From assembly GCA_023300205.1 (NCBI GenBank), contig JALZVD010000281.1, forward strand, positions 1 to 30,826: a stretch of 30,826 nucleotides of DNA, given 5' to 3'. The translations under genes were made by a program, and so were the position numbers. The notes below the pieces were generated by a model. It saw nothing but the letters and a program-made list of their open reading frames with translations, was not told the DNA's origin and made no database searches. Positions 7,160 through 14,814 of the stretch are shown in pieces; within the stretch, counting starts at the first letter, position 1, and each line of letters begins with the position of its first letter. The DNA is from Akkermansiaceae bacterium. Its GTDB lineage: Bacteria > Verrucomicrobiota > Verrucomicrobiia > Verrucomicrobiales > Akkermansiaceae.

Positions 7160-9643
7160 ATGTCCGAAACCACTCAAAACGAATTTATCGCTAATGAATA
7201 CCATCGTGACCCGGAGCTTCTGTCACCTGCTGGTAACTGGGATTGTGCAAGGGCTGCGGTGGTGAATGGGGCTGATGCTATTTTCTTTGGATTAGGTAAA
7301 TTCAATGCTCGTTTGCGTGCTGATAATTTTACGGAGGAGGATTTACCAGAGTTGATGAAGTTTCTTCATGCGCATGGTGTGCGTGGTTTTGTGACGATGA
7401 ATACGCTTATTTTTACTGGGGAGTTGGAGGCGGCTGAGGCTCAGTTGAGACTTCTGGAGGAGTGTGGTGTGGATGCGATTATTGTTCAGGATTTGGGGTT
7501 AGCTCGCATTGCTAGGCATGTGGCTCCTAAGTTGGAGATTCATGCGTCTACTCAGATGACGTTGACTTCTCCTGAAGGGTTGGAGTTTGTGGATTCACTT
7601 TATAAGCTTGAGAGGGCTGTTTTAGCGCGGGAGTTATCTGTTGTGGAGATAGGGAAGTTTAAGCCTAAGGAGTGTGTTCCTTTGGAGGTGTTTGTGCATG
7701 GTGCGCTGTGTGTGGCATATTCTGGTCAGTGTTTGACAAGTGAGTCATTGGGCAAGAGATCTGCGAACCGAGGTGAGTGTGCACAGGCTTGCCGGATGCC
7801 TTATGAGTTGGTGGTGGATGGTGAGACGAAGGAGATGGAGGAAGTGCGTTATTTGCTGAGTCCTCAGGATCTGGCTGCTGTGGATGTGATTCCTCAGTTG
7901 GTGGAGGAGGGTGTGGTTTCATTTAAGATCGAGGGGCGCTTGAAGAGTCCTGAGTATGTGGCTGCGGTGACTAGGGTTTATCGCAAGGCGATTGATGATG
8001 CTGTTGCGAAGCGTGATTCTACGGTTACGGAGCGGGATAGGTATGCTCTTGAGATGACGTTTTCGCGTGGTTTGTCTACTGGTTGGTTAGAGGGGACGAA
8101 TCATCCTTATTTGACTCATGGTAAGTTTGGCAAGAAGCGTGGAGCTTATGTGGGAGAGATCACTCAGGTGGGTAGGGGGTATGTGCAGGTGAAGTGGACG
8201 GGTAATACGGATTTAAAGTCTGGTGACGGGATTGTTTTTGATGCTGGTGAGGATAGGAATGAGGAGCAGGGTGGTAGGATTTTCCGAGTGGATGGTGATA
8301 AGGTGAAGTTTCATGAGAAGCATTCTAATGTGGACTGGACGCGTGTGCGAATAGGGCAGGGAATCTGGAAGACGGATGATCCGAAGCTGAATGCAGAGGT
8401 GAAGGCGCTATGGAAGAATGTGAAACTTCAGCCGAAGAGAGAGGAGCTTAAGATTAGAGTGAGTGGTGGAGTGGGTGAGCCTATGGTGCTGATTTGTGAG
8501 GGTGTTTCTGTGAAGTCTGATGAGTTATTAGAGAAGGCTGAGAATAGGCCAGTGAATACTGAGCTGTTAGAGAAGCAGCTTTCGCGTTTAGGTGAGACTG
8601 AGTATGCTCTGGGTGAGGTGGTGAATGAGTTGATTGGTGAGGTGATGATGCCGGTGTCTGCTCTGAACCGTTTACGTAGGAGTCTGGTGAGTAAGTTAGA
8701 TGAGAGGCCTAAGATTACTGAGGTGTATGAGCGTTCTGAGAATAAGGTGAGTGAGTTATTTCCAGTGATGGGTGATGAGCAGGAGGTGTTGAATGAGTTG
8801 AGTATTTTGACGCGTGAACCGCATCAGGTGGAGGCTGCTCTGGAGGCGGGGATCAAGCGTATTTATGCGGATTATGAGGATATCCGTAAATATAAGGATG
8901 CGGTGAAGATAGTGAGGGATTCAGGGTTTGATGCTACGATTCATCTGGCGACTCCGAGGATTCAGAAGCCGAGTGAGGTGGGGTATTTTAAGTATATTGA
9001 TAAGGCTGATGCTGATGGGGTTTTGATTAGGAATTTGGGAGCGATTGAGCACTTCAAGGATAGGGAGAATTTTTATAGGACTGGGGACTTTTCATTGAAC
9101 TGTGCGAATCCGTTGACTGCTCGTATTTTGAAGGAGCAGGGGAATTTGGATCATTTGACTATTTCTTATGATTTGAACATTAGCCAGGTGAAGCAGATGC
9201 TTTATAAGTCTCCTGAGAACTGGTATGAACTGACGATTCACCAGCACATGCCGATGTTTCATATGGAGCATTGTGTATTCTGTACGTTTTTGAGTGAGGG
9301 GACGAGTATTAAGGATTGTGGCAAGCCTTGTGAAAAGCATGAGGTGCATCTTAGAGATAGAGTGGGGCAATTACATCCGTTGAAGGCGGATGTGGGCTGT
9401 AGAAATACACTGTTTAATGGTAGGGCGCAGACTGGGGCGAGATTTTATGATGATCTGGCTAAGGCTGGTCTGGGTAAGTTTAGGATAGATCTGCTGAATG
9501 AGAGTAAAGATGAGGCTTTGATGACGATACAGGCTTATCAGCAACTTATTGATGGGCGGTCTGACGGTCATATGCTTTGGCAAGATTTGGATGTGATGGA
9601 GAAGCTTGGTGTTACTGAGGGGACGTTTAGTGAGACGTTTTAG
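7160..9643 (+). CDS. Large U32 family protein (RlhA/TrhP-like, DUF3656-type) with two cysteine clusters
   Basis: The product has 827 residues from the ATG at 7160; the frame opens at a TTG at 7139, but MSETTQNEF is the natural start. The U32 core begins with PELLSPAGNWDCARAAVVNG and has the family signature EVFVHGALCVAYSGQCL followed by SANRGECAQACR, with C184, C191, C207 and C211 as likely Fe-S ligands. Labelled peptidases historically, characterised relatives RlhA and TrhP install hydroxyl groups on 23S rRNA C2501 and tRNA U34 using prephenate. The middle region looks like the DUF3656 insertion found in RlhA-type members. A second half ends with HMEHCVFC and DCGKPCE, giving C705, C708, C720 and C724. 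It is longer than RlhA (about 650). An RNA-hydroxylation role is likely, but the target is unknown. It converges on rpmE2. Confidence 0.88.
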   Translation: MSETTQNEFIANEYHRDPELLSPAGNWDCARAAVVNGADAIFFGLGKFNARLRADNFTEEDLPELMKFLHAHGVRGFVTMNTLIFTGELEAAEAQLRLLEECGVDAIIVQDLGLARIARHVAPKLEIHASTQMTLTSPEGLEFVDSLYKLERAVLARELSVVEIGKFKPKECVPLEVFVHGALCVAYSGQCLTSESLGKRSANRGECAQACRMPYELVVDGETKEMEEVRYLLSPQDLAAVDVIPQLVEEGVVSFKIEGRLKSPEYVAAVTRVYRKAIDDAVAKRDSTVTERDRYALEMTFSRGLSTGWLEGTNHPYLTHGKFGKKRGAYVGEITQVGRGYVQVKWTGNTDLKSGDGIVFDAGEDRNEEQGGRIFRVDGDKVKFHEKHSNVDWTRVRIGQGIWKTDDPKLNAEVKALWKNVKLQPKREELKIRVSGGVGEPMVLICEGVSVKSDELLEKAENRPVNTELLEKQLSRLGETEYALGEVVNELIGEVMMPVSALNRLRRSLVSKLDERPKITEVYERSENKVSELFPVMGDEQEVLNELSILTREPHQVEAALEAGIKRIYADYEDIRKYKDAVKIVRDSGFDATIHLATPRIQKPSEVGYFKYIDKADADGVLIRNLGAIEHFKDRENFYRTGDFSLNCANPLTARILKEQGNLDHLTISYDLNISQVKQMLYKSPENWYELTIHQHMPMFHMEHCVFCTFLSEGTSIKDCGKPCEKHEVHLRDRVGQLHPLKADVGCRNTLFNGRAQTGARFYDDLAKAGLGKFRIDLLNESKDEALMTIQAYQQLIDGRSDGHMLWQDLDVMEKLGVTEGTFSETF

Positions 9644-9667
9644 AGGTTAGTTTTTGGGCAGAAAAAA

Positions 9668-9697
9668 GCCATCTTGTTAGACAAGATGGCTTTATAA
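9668..9697. terminator. Bidirectional intrinsic terminator between the U32 gene and rpmE2
   Basis: A perfect 10-bp stem, GCCATCTTGT (9668-9677) and ACAAGATGGC (9681-9690), has a 3-base loop. TTTAT follows on the plus strand and six T follow on the minus strand (A-run 9662-9667). It therefore suits both converging genes, best the minus-strand rpmE2. Confidence 0.92.
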
Positions 9698-9748
9698 TTA
9701 AAGTGGTATTTATTTGGCTTCTTGAGAAGCCGAAATAAGCCAGACTCT

Positions 9749-10021
9749 TTATTCGTCGAGTGATGGCTTCTTGGCGCGGCGTACCGAACCGAATCTCTTT
9801 GTGAACTTGTCGATACGACCTTCAGTATCCACGAAGGTAGATTTACCTGTGAAGAATGGGTGTGTGTCAGCAGTAACACCTGCAGAGATGACAAAGTAGT
9901 CAACTCCGTCAACATTTTCAGTCTTATCTGACTTGGCTGTTGAGCGAGTGAAGTAGCGCTTACCTGATGTCATGTCTTGAAAGATGACAGGATGGTAGTC
10001 TGGATGAATTTCTGGTTTCAT
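9749..10021 (-). CDS. rpmE2: 50S ribosomal protein L31 type B
   Basis: This small basic ribosomal protein of 90 residues bridges the 50S and 30S subunits. It starts MKPEIHPDYHPVIFQDMTSG and has the type B core DTHPFFTGKSTFVDTEGRID followed by the basic tail KFTKRFGSVRRAKK. The CxxC zinc ligands of the C+ (type A) form are absent, so it is the zinc-independent C- paralogue. In many bacteria that form is induced on zinc starvation; whether a type A copy exists is not visible here. No Shine-Dalgarno precedes the ATG, but a perfect 7-bp hairpin lies 18 bases upstream in the leader (10040-10058), a possible autoregulatory site. A strong terminator follows. Confidence 0.96.
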   Translation of the reverse strand: MKPEIHPDYHPVIFQDMTSGKRYFTRSTAKSDKTENVDGVDYFVISAGVTADTHPFFTGKSTFVDTEGRIDKFTKRFGSVRRAKKPSLDE

Positions 10022-10039
10022 GATGATTAATTAGTTAAG

Positions 10040-10058
10040 ACTGCGTTTCCGACGCAGT
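10040..10058 (-). promoter_or_regulatory. Hairpin in the rpmE2 leader (candidate L31 leader element)
   Basis: ACTGCGT (10040-10046) and ACGCAGT (10052-10058) form a perfect 7-bp stem with a 5-base loop (CGGAA in the mRNA). It is 18 bases before the L31 start codon and inside the likely 5' UTR. Ribosomal proteins often bind such leader hairpins to repress their own synthesis, and L31 leader motifs have been predicted in several phyla. The assignment here is inference. Confidence 0.4.
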
Positions 10059-10067
10059 AAGGATGTG

Positions 10068-10096
10068 GAGATTGCAGAAAAACCAGTAAGTGTCAA
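10068..10096 (-). promoter_or_regulatory. Candidate promoter of rpmE2
   Basis: On the minus strand TTGACA (10091-10096) is followed after 17 bases by AATCTC (10068-10073). The -35 is a perfect match; the -10 is poor but resembles those proposed for the tRNA and the gene ending at 14815. It would place the hairpin at 10040-10058 within the transcript. Confidence 0.35.
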
Positions 10097-10187
10097 GTGA
10101 ATGCGATAGAAATAGTGGTTATTAGAGGGGGTGTAGTGGATACTGTCGGTTGACAATCTGCTATTGATAGGGCAAAGATTTAGCATT

Positions 10188-10952
10188 ATGAACTTACTAC
10201 TCGGTGTAAATATAGACCATATAGCGACGTTACGACAGGCTCGCTACGCGCTACTCCCTGATTCTCCTAATGCAGAACCTTGTCCTGTGGATGCAGCGGA
10301 GGATGCTCATTTAGGGGGGGCTGACTCGATTACGATTCATGTACGTGGGGACAGGCGACATATGCAGGAGGCAGATGCTTATCGTATTAAGGAGGCTAGT
10401 GAGTTACCGATCAATTTAGAGATGGGGAATAGCAAGGAGATGATTGCTATGGCGCTGAAGCTGAAACCCACGTTTATCTGTTTGGTTCCAGAGACGCGTG
10501 AAGAGGTGACTACTGAGGGGGGGCTTGATGTGGCTGGTCTTTATGATGAGCTGGCTCCGACTGTGAGTGTTCTTCAAGAAGCGGGGATGAAGATTAGTAT
10601 GTTTGTGGATCCAGACATTCATCAAATCGAAGCCTCGGCTAAAATAGGAGCTGAGATGGTGGAGCTGCATACAGGTTGCTTTGCGAATGCTGAAAAAGGC
10701 TGTGAGAGAGATGAGGAGATTGAGAGGCTGAGGATGGCTGCTCAGAGGGGATTTGAGTTAGGAGTTCAGGTGAATGCGGGACATGGGATTAATTATGATA
10801 ATATCAAGGAACTGTATATTGTTCCGCATTTAAAGGAACTGAACATAGGGCATACGATTGTGGCTCGTTCAGTAAGGGTGGGGTTGAAGCAGGCTGTGGC
10901 AGAGATGCGTGAGTTGATGGCTAATTATAAACCTGATGGGACGGCGGTATGA
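10188..10952 (+). CDS. pdxJ: Pyridoxine 5'-phosphate synthase
   Basis: PdxJ condenses 3-amino-2-oxopropyl phosphate with 1-deoxyxylulose 5-phosphate to make pyridoxine 5'-phosphate (DXP-dependent vitamin B6 route). The product has 254 residues from the ATG at 10188. Signatures: GVNIDHIATLRQAR at residues 6-19, DSITIHVRGDRRHMQ with the catalytic/phosphate-binding HVRxDRRH motif, LEMGNSKEM and VNAGHGINYDNI. The frame extends to a TTG at 10164, but family members start at the MxxLGVNIDH motif. No Shine-Dalgarno is present. The stop overlaps the acpS start by four bases (ATGA), a pdxJ-acpS coupling also found in enterobacteria, so the two are surely cotranscribed and probably translationally coupled. 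Confidence 0.97.
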   Translation: MNLLLGVNIDHIATLRQARYALLPDSPNAEPCPVDAAEDAHLGGADSITIHVRGDRRHMQEADAYRIKEASELPINLEMGNSKEMIAMALKLKPTFICLVPETREEVTTEGGLDVAGLYDELAPTVSVLQEAGMKISMFVDPDIHQIEASAKIGAEMVELHTGCFANAEKGCERDEEIERLRMAAQRGFELGVQVNAGHGINYDNIKELYIVPHLKELNIGHTIVARSVRVGLKQAVAEMRELMANYKPDGTAV

Positions 10953-11341
10953 ATTTATTAGGTATAGGGATTGATGTGGTGGAGGTGGAGCGGATTGGCT
11001 CTTCTATGGATGAGTTTGGGGAGAAATTTGTGAAGCGAATTTTTACTGAAGCGGAGCAGGAGTATTGTGATTCTCAGAAGCGCTCAGCTATACATTATGC
11101 TGCTAGGTTTGCGGCTAAGGAGGCGATAGCTAAGGCGTTTGGAACGGGGATAGGGAAAGAGATCTCATGGTTAGATATGGAGATACTCAGAGAGGCATCT
11201 GGAGAGCCTAAGGTTCTTATGAGAGGGGGGGGTGCGGCGTATGCTGAAAAGTTGAATGTGGTGGATATTAAGATAAGTCTCACACATGCAGAGCACTATG
11301 CGGCTGCGAATGCTGTGGTTCTTGTGGGAGGAACTGCTTAG
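10949..11341 (+). CDS. acpS: Holo-[acyl-carrier-protein] synthase
   Basis: AcpS moves the 4'-phosphopantetheine arm from coenzyme A to a serine of apo-ACP, activating it for fatty-acid synthesis. The 130-residue product has both family signatures: GIGIDVVEVERI with metal-binding D9, and AARFAAKEAIAKAFG with E58, the same numbering as the well-known enzyme. The C-terminal ISLTHAEHYAAANAVV is also typical. The ATG overlaps the pdxJ stop, so translation is probably coupled. FabV elsewhere in the window works in the same lipid pathway. No clear terminator separates it from the tRNA gene that follows 115 bases later. Confidence 0.96.
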   Translation: MNLLGIGIDVVEVERIGSSMDEFGEKFVKRIFTEAEQEYCDSQKRSAIHYAARFAAKEAIAKAFGTGIGKEISWLDMEILREASGEPKVLMRGGGAAYAEKLNVVDIKISLTHAEHYAAANAVVLVGGTA

Positions 11342-11376
11342 GGTGAAAATAAATCAGGTAAACTCCTTTTTTTTCC

Positions 11377-11405
11377 TTGCACTTTCTACAGATTCTGACA
11401 ATTTC
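11377..11405 (+). promoter_or_regulatory. Candidate promoter of tRNA-Asn
   Basis: TTGCAC (11377-11382) is separated by 17 bases from AATTTC (11400-11405), about 50 bases before the mature tRNA. The -10 match is weak. The layout (-35 TTGxxx, 17-base spacer, -10 ending in TC) is shared with the rpmE2 candidate. Confidence 0.3.
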
Positions 11406-11456
11406 CCGCTCGTCGCGAGAGGCTTTCATAGTAGGAAGTTTTAAGTAACAAAACAT

Positions 11457-11531
11457 TCCGGCATAGCTCAGCGGTAGAGCGGGTGACTGTTAATCACTAG
11501 GTCCAAGGTTCGAATCCTTGTGCCGGAGCCA
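11457..11531 (+). tRNA. tRNA-Asn (anticodon GTT), CCA encoded
   Basis: The acceptor stem TCCGGCA (11457-11463) pairs fully with TGCCGGA (11521-11527), followed by discriminator G and an encoded CCA (11529-11531). The D arm contains AGCTCAGCGGTAGAGC, the anticodon stem GGTGA/TCACT holds loop CTGTTAA with anticodon GTT at 11489-11491, and the T arm has GGTTCGAATCC. All cloverleaf parts are present, with no intron. It reads AAC/AAU codons and is the substrate of the AsnRS encoded at the left of the window. Confidence 0.97.
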
Positions 11532-11534
11532 TTT

Positions 11535-11576
11535 GAAAGCCTCAGAGCATTTTTGCTTTGAGGCTTTCGCCTTTTT
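11535..11576 (+). terminator. Intrinsic terminator of tRNA-Asn
   Basis: GAAAGCCTCA (11535 on) pairs with TGAGGCTTTC (ending 11568), extended inward by AGCA/TGCT pairing around a T-rich loop. GCCTTTTT follows (11569-11576). It begins three bases after the encoded CCA. Confidence 0.88.
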
Positions 11577-11601
11577 AGGAGGGTAGAGATAGTCTAGTGG
11601 T

Positions 11602-12918
11602 TTATTTTTTGCGCTTGGTTCTGGCGCCTGTTGGCTTTCGTTTGGAGCCTCCGGGACGTTTTGCTTGTGCGTTGTTTTTTCGGTTGGCGAATTTATTCTG
11701 GTATTCGCCGGTTCTACCGGAACTTTTGGCAGCTACGGGAGTGTTTCTGCGATCTTCTCTGTTAGGTTCTGGTGTGTCTTGATCGTATTTGAATCCTTCT
11801 ACTTGTTTTTTTGGGAGTGTTTTTTGGATAAGTTTTTCGACTTTTTTGAGTGCTTGTTGATTTGCTTTAGTGATGAAAGTGATGGCTATTCCTTTTGACT
11901 CGGCTCTGCCTGTTCTGCCGATGCGGTGGATGTAGTCTTCTGATTGTTCAGGGAAGTCGTAGTTGATAACGTGGGTGACGCCATCGACATCTATTCCGCG
12001 GGCGGCGACGTCTGTGCCGACGAGGACGCGGACTTTGCCTTTTTTGAATTCATCGAGAGCTCGTCTGCGCTGGCCTTGTGATCTGTCACCGTGGATGGCT
12101 TCTGCGGTGATACCTTCCATTTTGAGGGCTTTGGTGAGTTCTTCCGCTCCGAGCTTGGTCCTAGCGAATACCATGACTGCGTAGAACTCGTGTGAGCTGT
12201 TGAGCAGGTGTTCTAGGAGTTCTGTTTTTTGGTGTTCTTGAACTTCATAGATGATTTGTTCGATGGTTTCTGCAGGGCTGGCTCTGCGCTCAACTTCGAT
12301 GACTGTGGGTGAGTTAAGAAATTCTTTGGTGAGTGATTCTATTTGACGGTTGAGGGTGGCTGAGAAGAGGAGTGTTTGTTTGCTTTTGGGGAGTTTTTTG
12401 ACGATGGTGCGGATGTCTGGGATGAATCCCATATCTAGCATACGATCTGCTTCGTCTAGGACTAGGGTTTCGATCTGGTGGAAGTTTCCGTGACCTTTGT
12501 CGACTAGGTCTAGTAGTCTTCCGGGAGTGGCTACTAGGATGTCTACGCCTGATTCGAGTTTTGCAATTTGTCCTTTGTCGCCTATTCCTCCGATGATGAC
12601 TCCGGTACGTAGATTGGTGTATTTGGCGTATCCTCTGATATTTTCGTGGATTTGCTGAACGAGTTCTCTTGTGGGTGCGATGATGAGTATACGGGTGTGG
12701 CGTGCTTCATTGGCTTCTGTTTTATCTACTAGCTTGGATAGTAGAGGGAGTGTGAAGGCGGCGGTTTTACCTGTACCTGTTTGTGCGATGCCGATTACGT
12801 CTGCGCCTTTGGCTACTTTTGGGATCGCTTTTATTTGAATAGGGGTAGGCTTGGTGTAGCCGCTGTCGGCGACCGCCTTGAGTATGCGCTCGTGGAGTGG
12901 AAGTTGTTTGAAGTTCAT
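11602..12918 (-). CDS. rhlE: DEAD-box ATP-dependent RNA helicase, RhlE-like
   Basis: This 438-residue RNA helicase has all core motifs in order: upstream F3 and the Q motif (PTPIQ, Q28), AQTGTGKT at 45-52, APTREL at 81-86, TPGR near 131, DEAD at 155-158, SAT near 188, VLVGTDVAARGIDVDG and HRIGRTGR near 331-338. After about residue 370 comes a basic, low-complexity tail (PNREDRRN, GSKRKPTGARTKRKK) typical of RhlE-type enzymes acting on ribosome assembly or mRNA decay. Its ATG overlaps the murI stop by four bases, so the pair is an operon with murI first. DEAD-box paralogues are hard to separate, so the subfamily name is likely rather than certain. Confidence 0.93.
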   Translation of the reverse strand: MNFKQLPLHERILKAVADSGYTKPTPIQIKAIPKVAKGADVIGIAQTGTGKTAAFTLPLLSKLVDKTEANEARHTRILIIAPTRELVQQIHENIRGYAKYTNLRTGVIIGGIGDKGQIAKLESGVDILVATPGRLLDLVDKGHGNFHQIETLVLDEADRMLDMGFIPDIRTIVKKLPKSKQTLLFSATLNRQIESLTKEFLNSPTVIEVERRASPAETIEQIIYEVQEHQKTELLEHLLNSSHEFYAVMVFARTKLGAEELTKALKMEGITAEAIHGDRSQGQRRRALDEFKKGKVRVLVGTDVAARGIDVDGVTHVINYDFPEQSEDYIHRIGRTGRAESKGIAITFITKANQQALKKVEKLIQKTLPKKQVEGFKYDQDTPEPNREDRRNTPVAAKSSGRTGEYQNKFANRKNNAQAKRPGGSKRKPTGARTKRKK

Positions 12919-13778
12919 GATAGAGATAGTTGGCTGAGTTTGACGTTGGTTTTGTGGTTAGTTTGTAAACCAGGGCAGAGCTTGGGAAATATTTGTTCTA
13001 ACAGGTCAAGGTTTCCAGTTGTTTGGATGTTGATCTGAGGAGATCTGTTTGGAGAATTTGGTTTTTTGTTAGGTAATAGTGAGAGAGTGCGGTTAGCAAC
13101 TGCTGCGCCTGTGTGGATGAGAGTGATGTCTTTCCCAACAAGTTTCTGGATAGATTTTCTAAGGAACGGGTAGTGTGTGCATCCTAATACAAGGGTGTCT
13201 GCTCCAGATGCTAGCATGGGTAATGTGTATTCTGTGATAGCTGAGTCAACTTGAGGACCGGAGAGAGTTCCAGCTTCTACGAGTTCTACAAATTTAGGGC
13301 AAGGCTGGGTGATGACTTTTATTTTACTGGGGGGTGCGTGAGTGTGAATGAGATGGTGGAATTTCTCACCGGCTATTGAGGCTTGAGTGGCGAGTATGCC
13401 TATTGTGTTTGATTGAGTGGCTTGAGCAGCTGGCTTGACTGCTGGTTCCATGCCCACGAATGGTATGTTGAATTGTTCTCTAACAGATTCTACTGCGTGG
13501 ATGGTGGCTGAATTACATGCAATAACGATGATGTCTGCGCCATTCTTTATTAATTCTTTGGAGAGTTTGGTAACGCGAAGTTTGATTTGATCCGGTGATT
13601 TCGTTCCATAGGGACACCAGCTAGAGTCAGCAATGTAGTCAATGTCTAGTTGGGGAAGGAGTTGTTGGATCTCTAGGAGAACTGATAAGCCACCTACACC
13701 AGAATCAAGAATACCGATTTTGGTTGGCTTCTGTTCAGCTTTTCGATCTTTACTGAATGATGTGGGTTCAGATGGCAC
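12915..13778 (-). CDS. murI: Glutamate racemase
   Basis: MurI interconverts L- and D-glutamate, supplying D-Glu for peptidoglycan. The 287-residue product shows KIGILDSGVGGLSVL (D26, S27), the first catalytic cysteine in VIACNSAT (C88), the second in LVLGCTHYPFL (C200) and the WCPYGTKSP substrate loop. It begins at GTG 13778 because no in-frame ATG precedes the conserved IGILDSG, giving about 20 extra, hydrophilic N-terminal residues. The C-terminus extends some 30 residues past the usual core. It lies upstream of rhlE with a four-base overlap. The terminator at 13815-13850 isolates it from the bactofilin gene upstream. Confidence 0.95.
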   Translation of the reverse strand: MPSEPTSFSKDRKAEQKPTKIGILDSGVGGLSVLLEIQQLLPQLDIDYIADSSWCPYGTKSPDQIKLRVTKLSKELIKNGADIIVIACNSATIHAVESVREQFNIPFVGMEPAVKPAAQATQSNTIGILATQASIAGEKFHHLIHTHAPPSKIKVITQPCPKFVELVEAGTLSGPQVDSAITEYTLPMLASGADTLVLGCTHYPFLRKSIQKLVGKDITLIHTGAAVANRTLSLLPNKKPNSPNRSPQINIQTTGNLDLLEQIFPKLCPGLQTNHKTNVKLSQLSLS

Positions 13779-13814
13779 GATGTGAGGTGTTGCTTAGAAA
13801 GATGGTTTGTGTGT

Positions 13815-13850
13815 AAAAAAATTTACTCTAACTACGAGAGTTAGAGTAAA
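13815..13850 (-). terminator. Intrinsic terminator downstream of the bactofilin gene
   Basis: TTTACTCTAACT (13822-13833) and AGTTAGAGTAAA (13839-13850) form a perfect 12-bp stem with a 5-base loop. On the minus strand it is followed by a run of seven T (A-run 13815-13821). It lies between bacM and murI, so it ends bacM transcription. Confidence 0.88.
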
Positions 13851-13901
13851 GTTATTTTGCTTGAGAATGTGTATTGAAAATTCAGTCTAAAAAATCAAAT
13901 G

Positions 13902-13935
13902 ACTTGGAGTGAACTGTTATAAGTTAAGTCCAAGT
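13902..13935 (-). other. Second hairpin in the bacM-murI gap
   Basis: ACTTGGA (13902-13908) pairs with TCCAAGT (13929-13935), and inside it AACT (13912-13915) pairs with AGTT (13922-13925), separated by a symmetric 3-base internal loop. On the minus strand TTTGATTTTTT follows a few bases later, so it may be a first, leaky terminator or a 3' end stabiliser of the bactofilin mRNA. The rest of 13851-14008 shows nothing clear. Confidence 0.35.
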
Positions 13936-14008
13936 TGACGATTGTCTTTCTTGTTTTGATTCATTTGAGATGATTTATCTTCTAGGTTTTTCCCAGCCTC
14001 TTGATTTT

Positions 14009-14608
14009 CTAAGAAGCTGCTGCAAGCTTTCCCTTTTTATCAGATGCGCTCTGGTTCCCTTTTTTAGCTGAACTATTTGGTTTAGCTGCTATTTGAGTAG
14101 ATGGAGCACCAACTGTAGACTTACCTACGAAGATAGCGCCTGCCTCGACAGAGATAGTAGCAGCTTTGATGTCGCCAATGAGTTCAGCGTTCGCCTTAAG
14201 TTCTACACGATCAGTTACTGTGATGTTACCGTGGACTTTACCGTAGACAACTACTGAGCGAGTGTGAACTTCTGCTTTGATGCGTGCGTTCTCTCCTACA
14301 GTAAGTGATCCGTCTGAATGAATCTCACCTTCGATGAGTCCATCGACTACGAGGTCATTGGTGAATTTTACTTTTCCTTTGATCTCAACGTCTGAGCTGA
14401 GAACGTTTCTGCCGTTTGTAGCTGCAACGGTAGAAGTAGGAGCCGCTGGCTTGCTAGTAGATTTAGCAGGGGCAGCTTGTGACTGGCTAGGTGAAGATTT
14501 AGCTGGTTGTGCTGGCTCTGATTTCTGAGCTGCTGGAGTAGAAGAAGCTGGTGAAGATGTTGAGGCTTCTTCTTCGTTATTGCTGATATATTTTTTGAAT
14601 ACTGACAC
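14009..14608 (-). CDS. Bactofilin (polymer-forming cytoskeletal protein)
   Basis: Bactofilins self-assemble into filaments without nucleotides and organise cell shape, stalks or polar complexes. The 199-residue product has the diagnostic central beta-helix at about residues 70-165, with regularly spaced hydrophobic/glycine turns such as DVEIKGKVKFTNDLVVDGLI, GEIHSDGSLTVGENARIKAE and VHGNITVTDRVELKANAELI. It is flanked by disordered tails: residues 13-62 are almost only S, A, P, Q, K, T and E; the C-terminal 35 are lysine/serine-rich. The start is GTG 14608, with no alternative ATG near. The 206-base upstream gap is very AT-rich with dyads, and a terminator follows. The family call is firm; the cellular role is not known. 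Confidence 0.94.
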   Translation of the reverse strand: MSVFKKYISNNEEEASTSSPASSTPAAQKSEPAQPAKSSPSQSQAAPAKSTSKPAAPTSTVAATNGRNVLSSDVEIKGKVKFTNDLVVDGLIEGEIHSDGSLTVGENARIKAEVHTRSVVVYGKVHGNITVTDRVELKANAELIGDIKAATISVEAGAIFVGKSTVGAPSTQIAAKPNSSAKKGNQSASDKKGKLAAAS

Positions 14609-14656
14609 GGTGTTTATCGTTTAGAGTTAGAATTAGTTATATTTTTTTAGATTAGT

Positions 14657-14672
14657 AAGTAGCTGGCTACTT
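14657..14672. promoter_or_regulatory. Short perfect dyad upstream of the bactofilin gene
   Basis: AAGTAGC (14657-14663) and GCTACTT (14666-14672) form a perfect 7-bp inverted repeat with a 2-base centre, about 50 bases before the GTG. The tiny spacer suits a dimeric repressor site better than an RNA hairpin. Regulator unknown. Confidence 0.35.
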
Positions 14673-14693
14673 TGTGTTAGGATTTATAATTTC

Positions 14694-14724
14694 AGGACAA
14701 TAAAATAATTGCATACAATGTCCT
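14694..14724. other. Inverted repeat in the AT-rich gap upstream of the bactofilin gene
   Basis: AGGACA (14694-14699) and TGTCCT (14719-14724) form a 6-bp inverted repeat with a 19-base A/T-rich spacer. The gap 14609-14814 holds no credible open frame. Confidence 0.25.
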
Positions 14725-14814
14725 ATGACTATTAATTACTATATACTGTGTGACTTGTGAATAACTTTCTTTAAAAAAATTATTTAATATAGGTTGATGA
14801 CAAGTAGTTGTAAA

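Noticed and set aside
10150..10155. Perfect TTGACA upstream of pdxJ as a promoter
   Set aside because: No acceptable -10 at 16-19 bases; only a lone -35 match, too weak to list.
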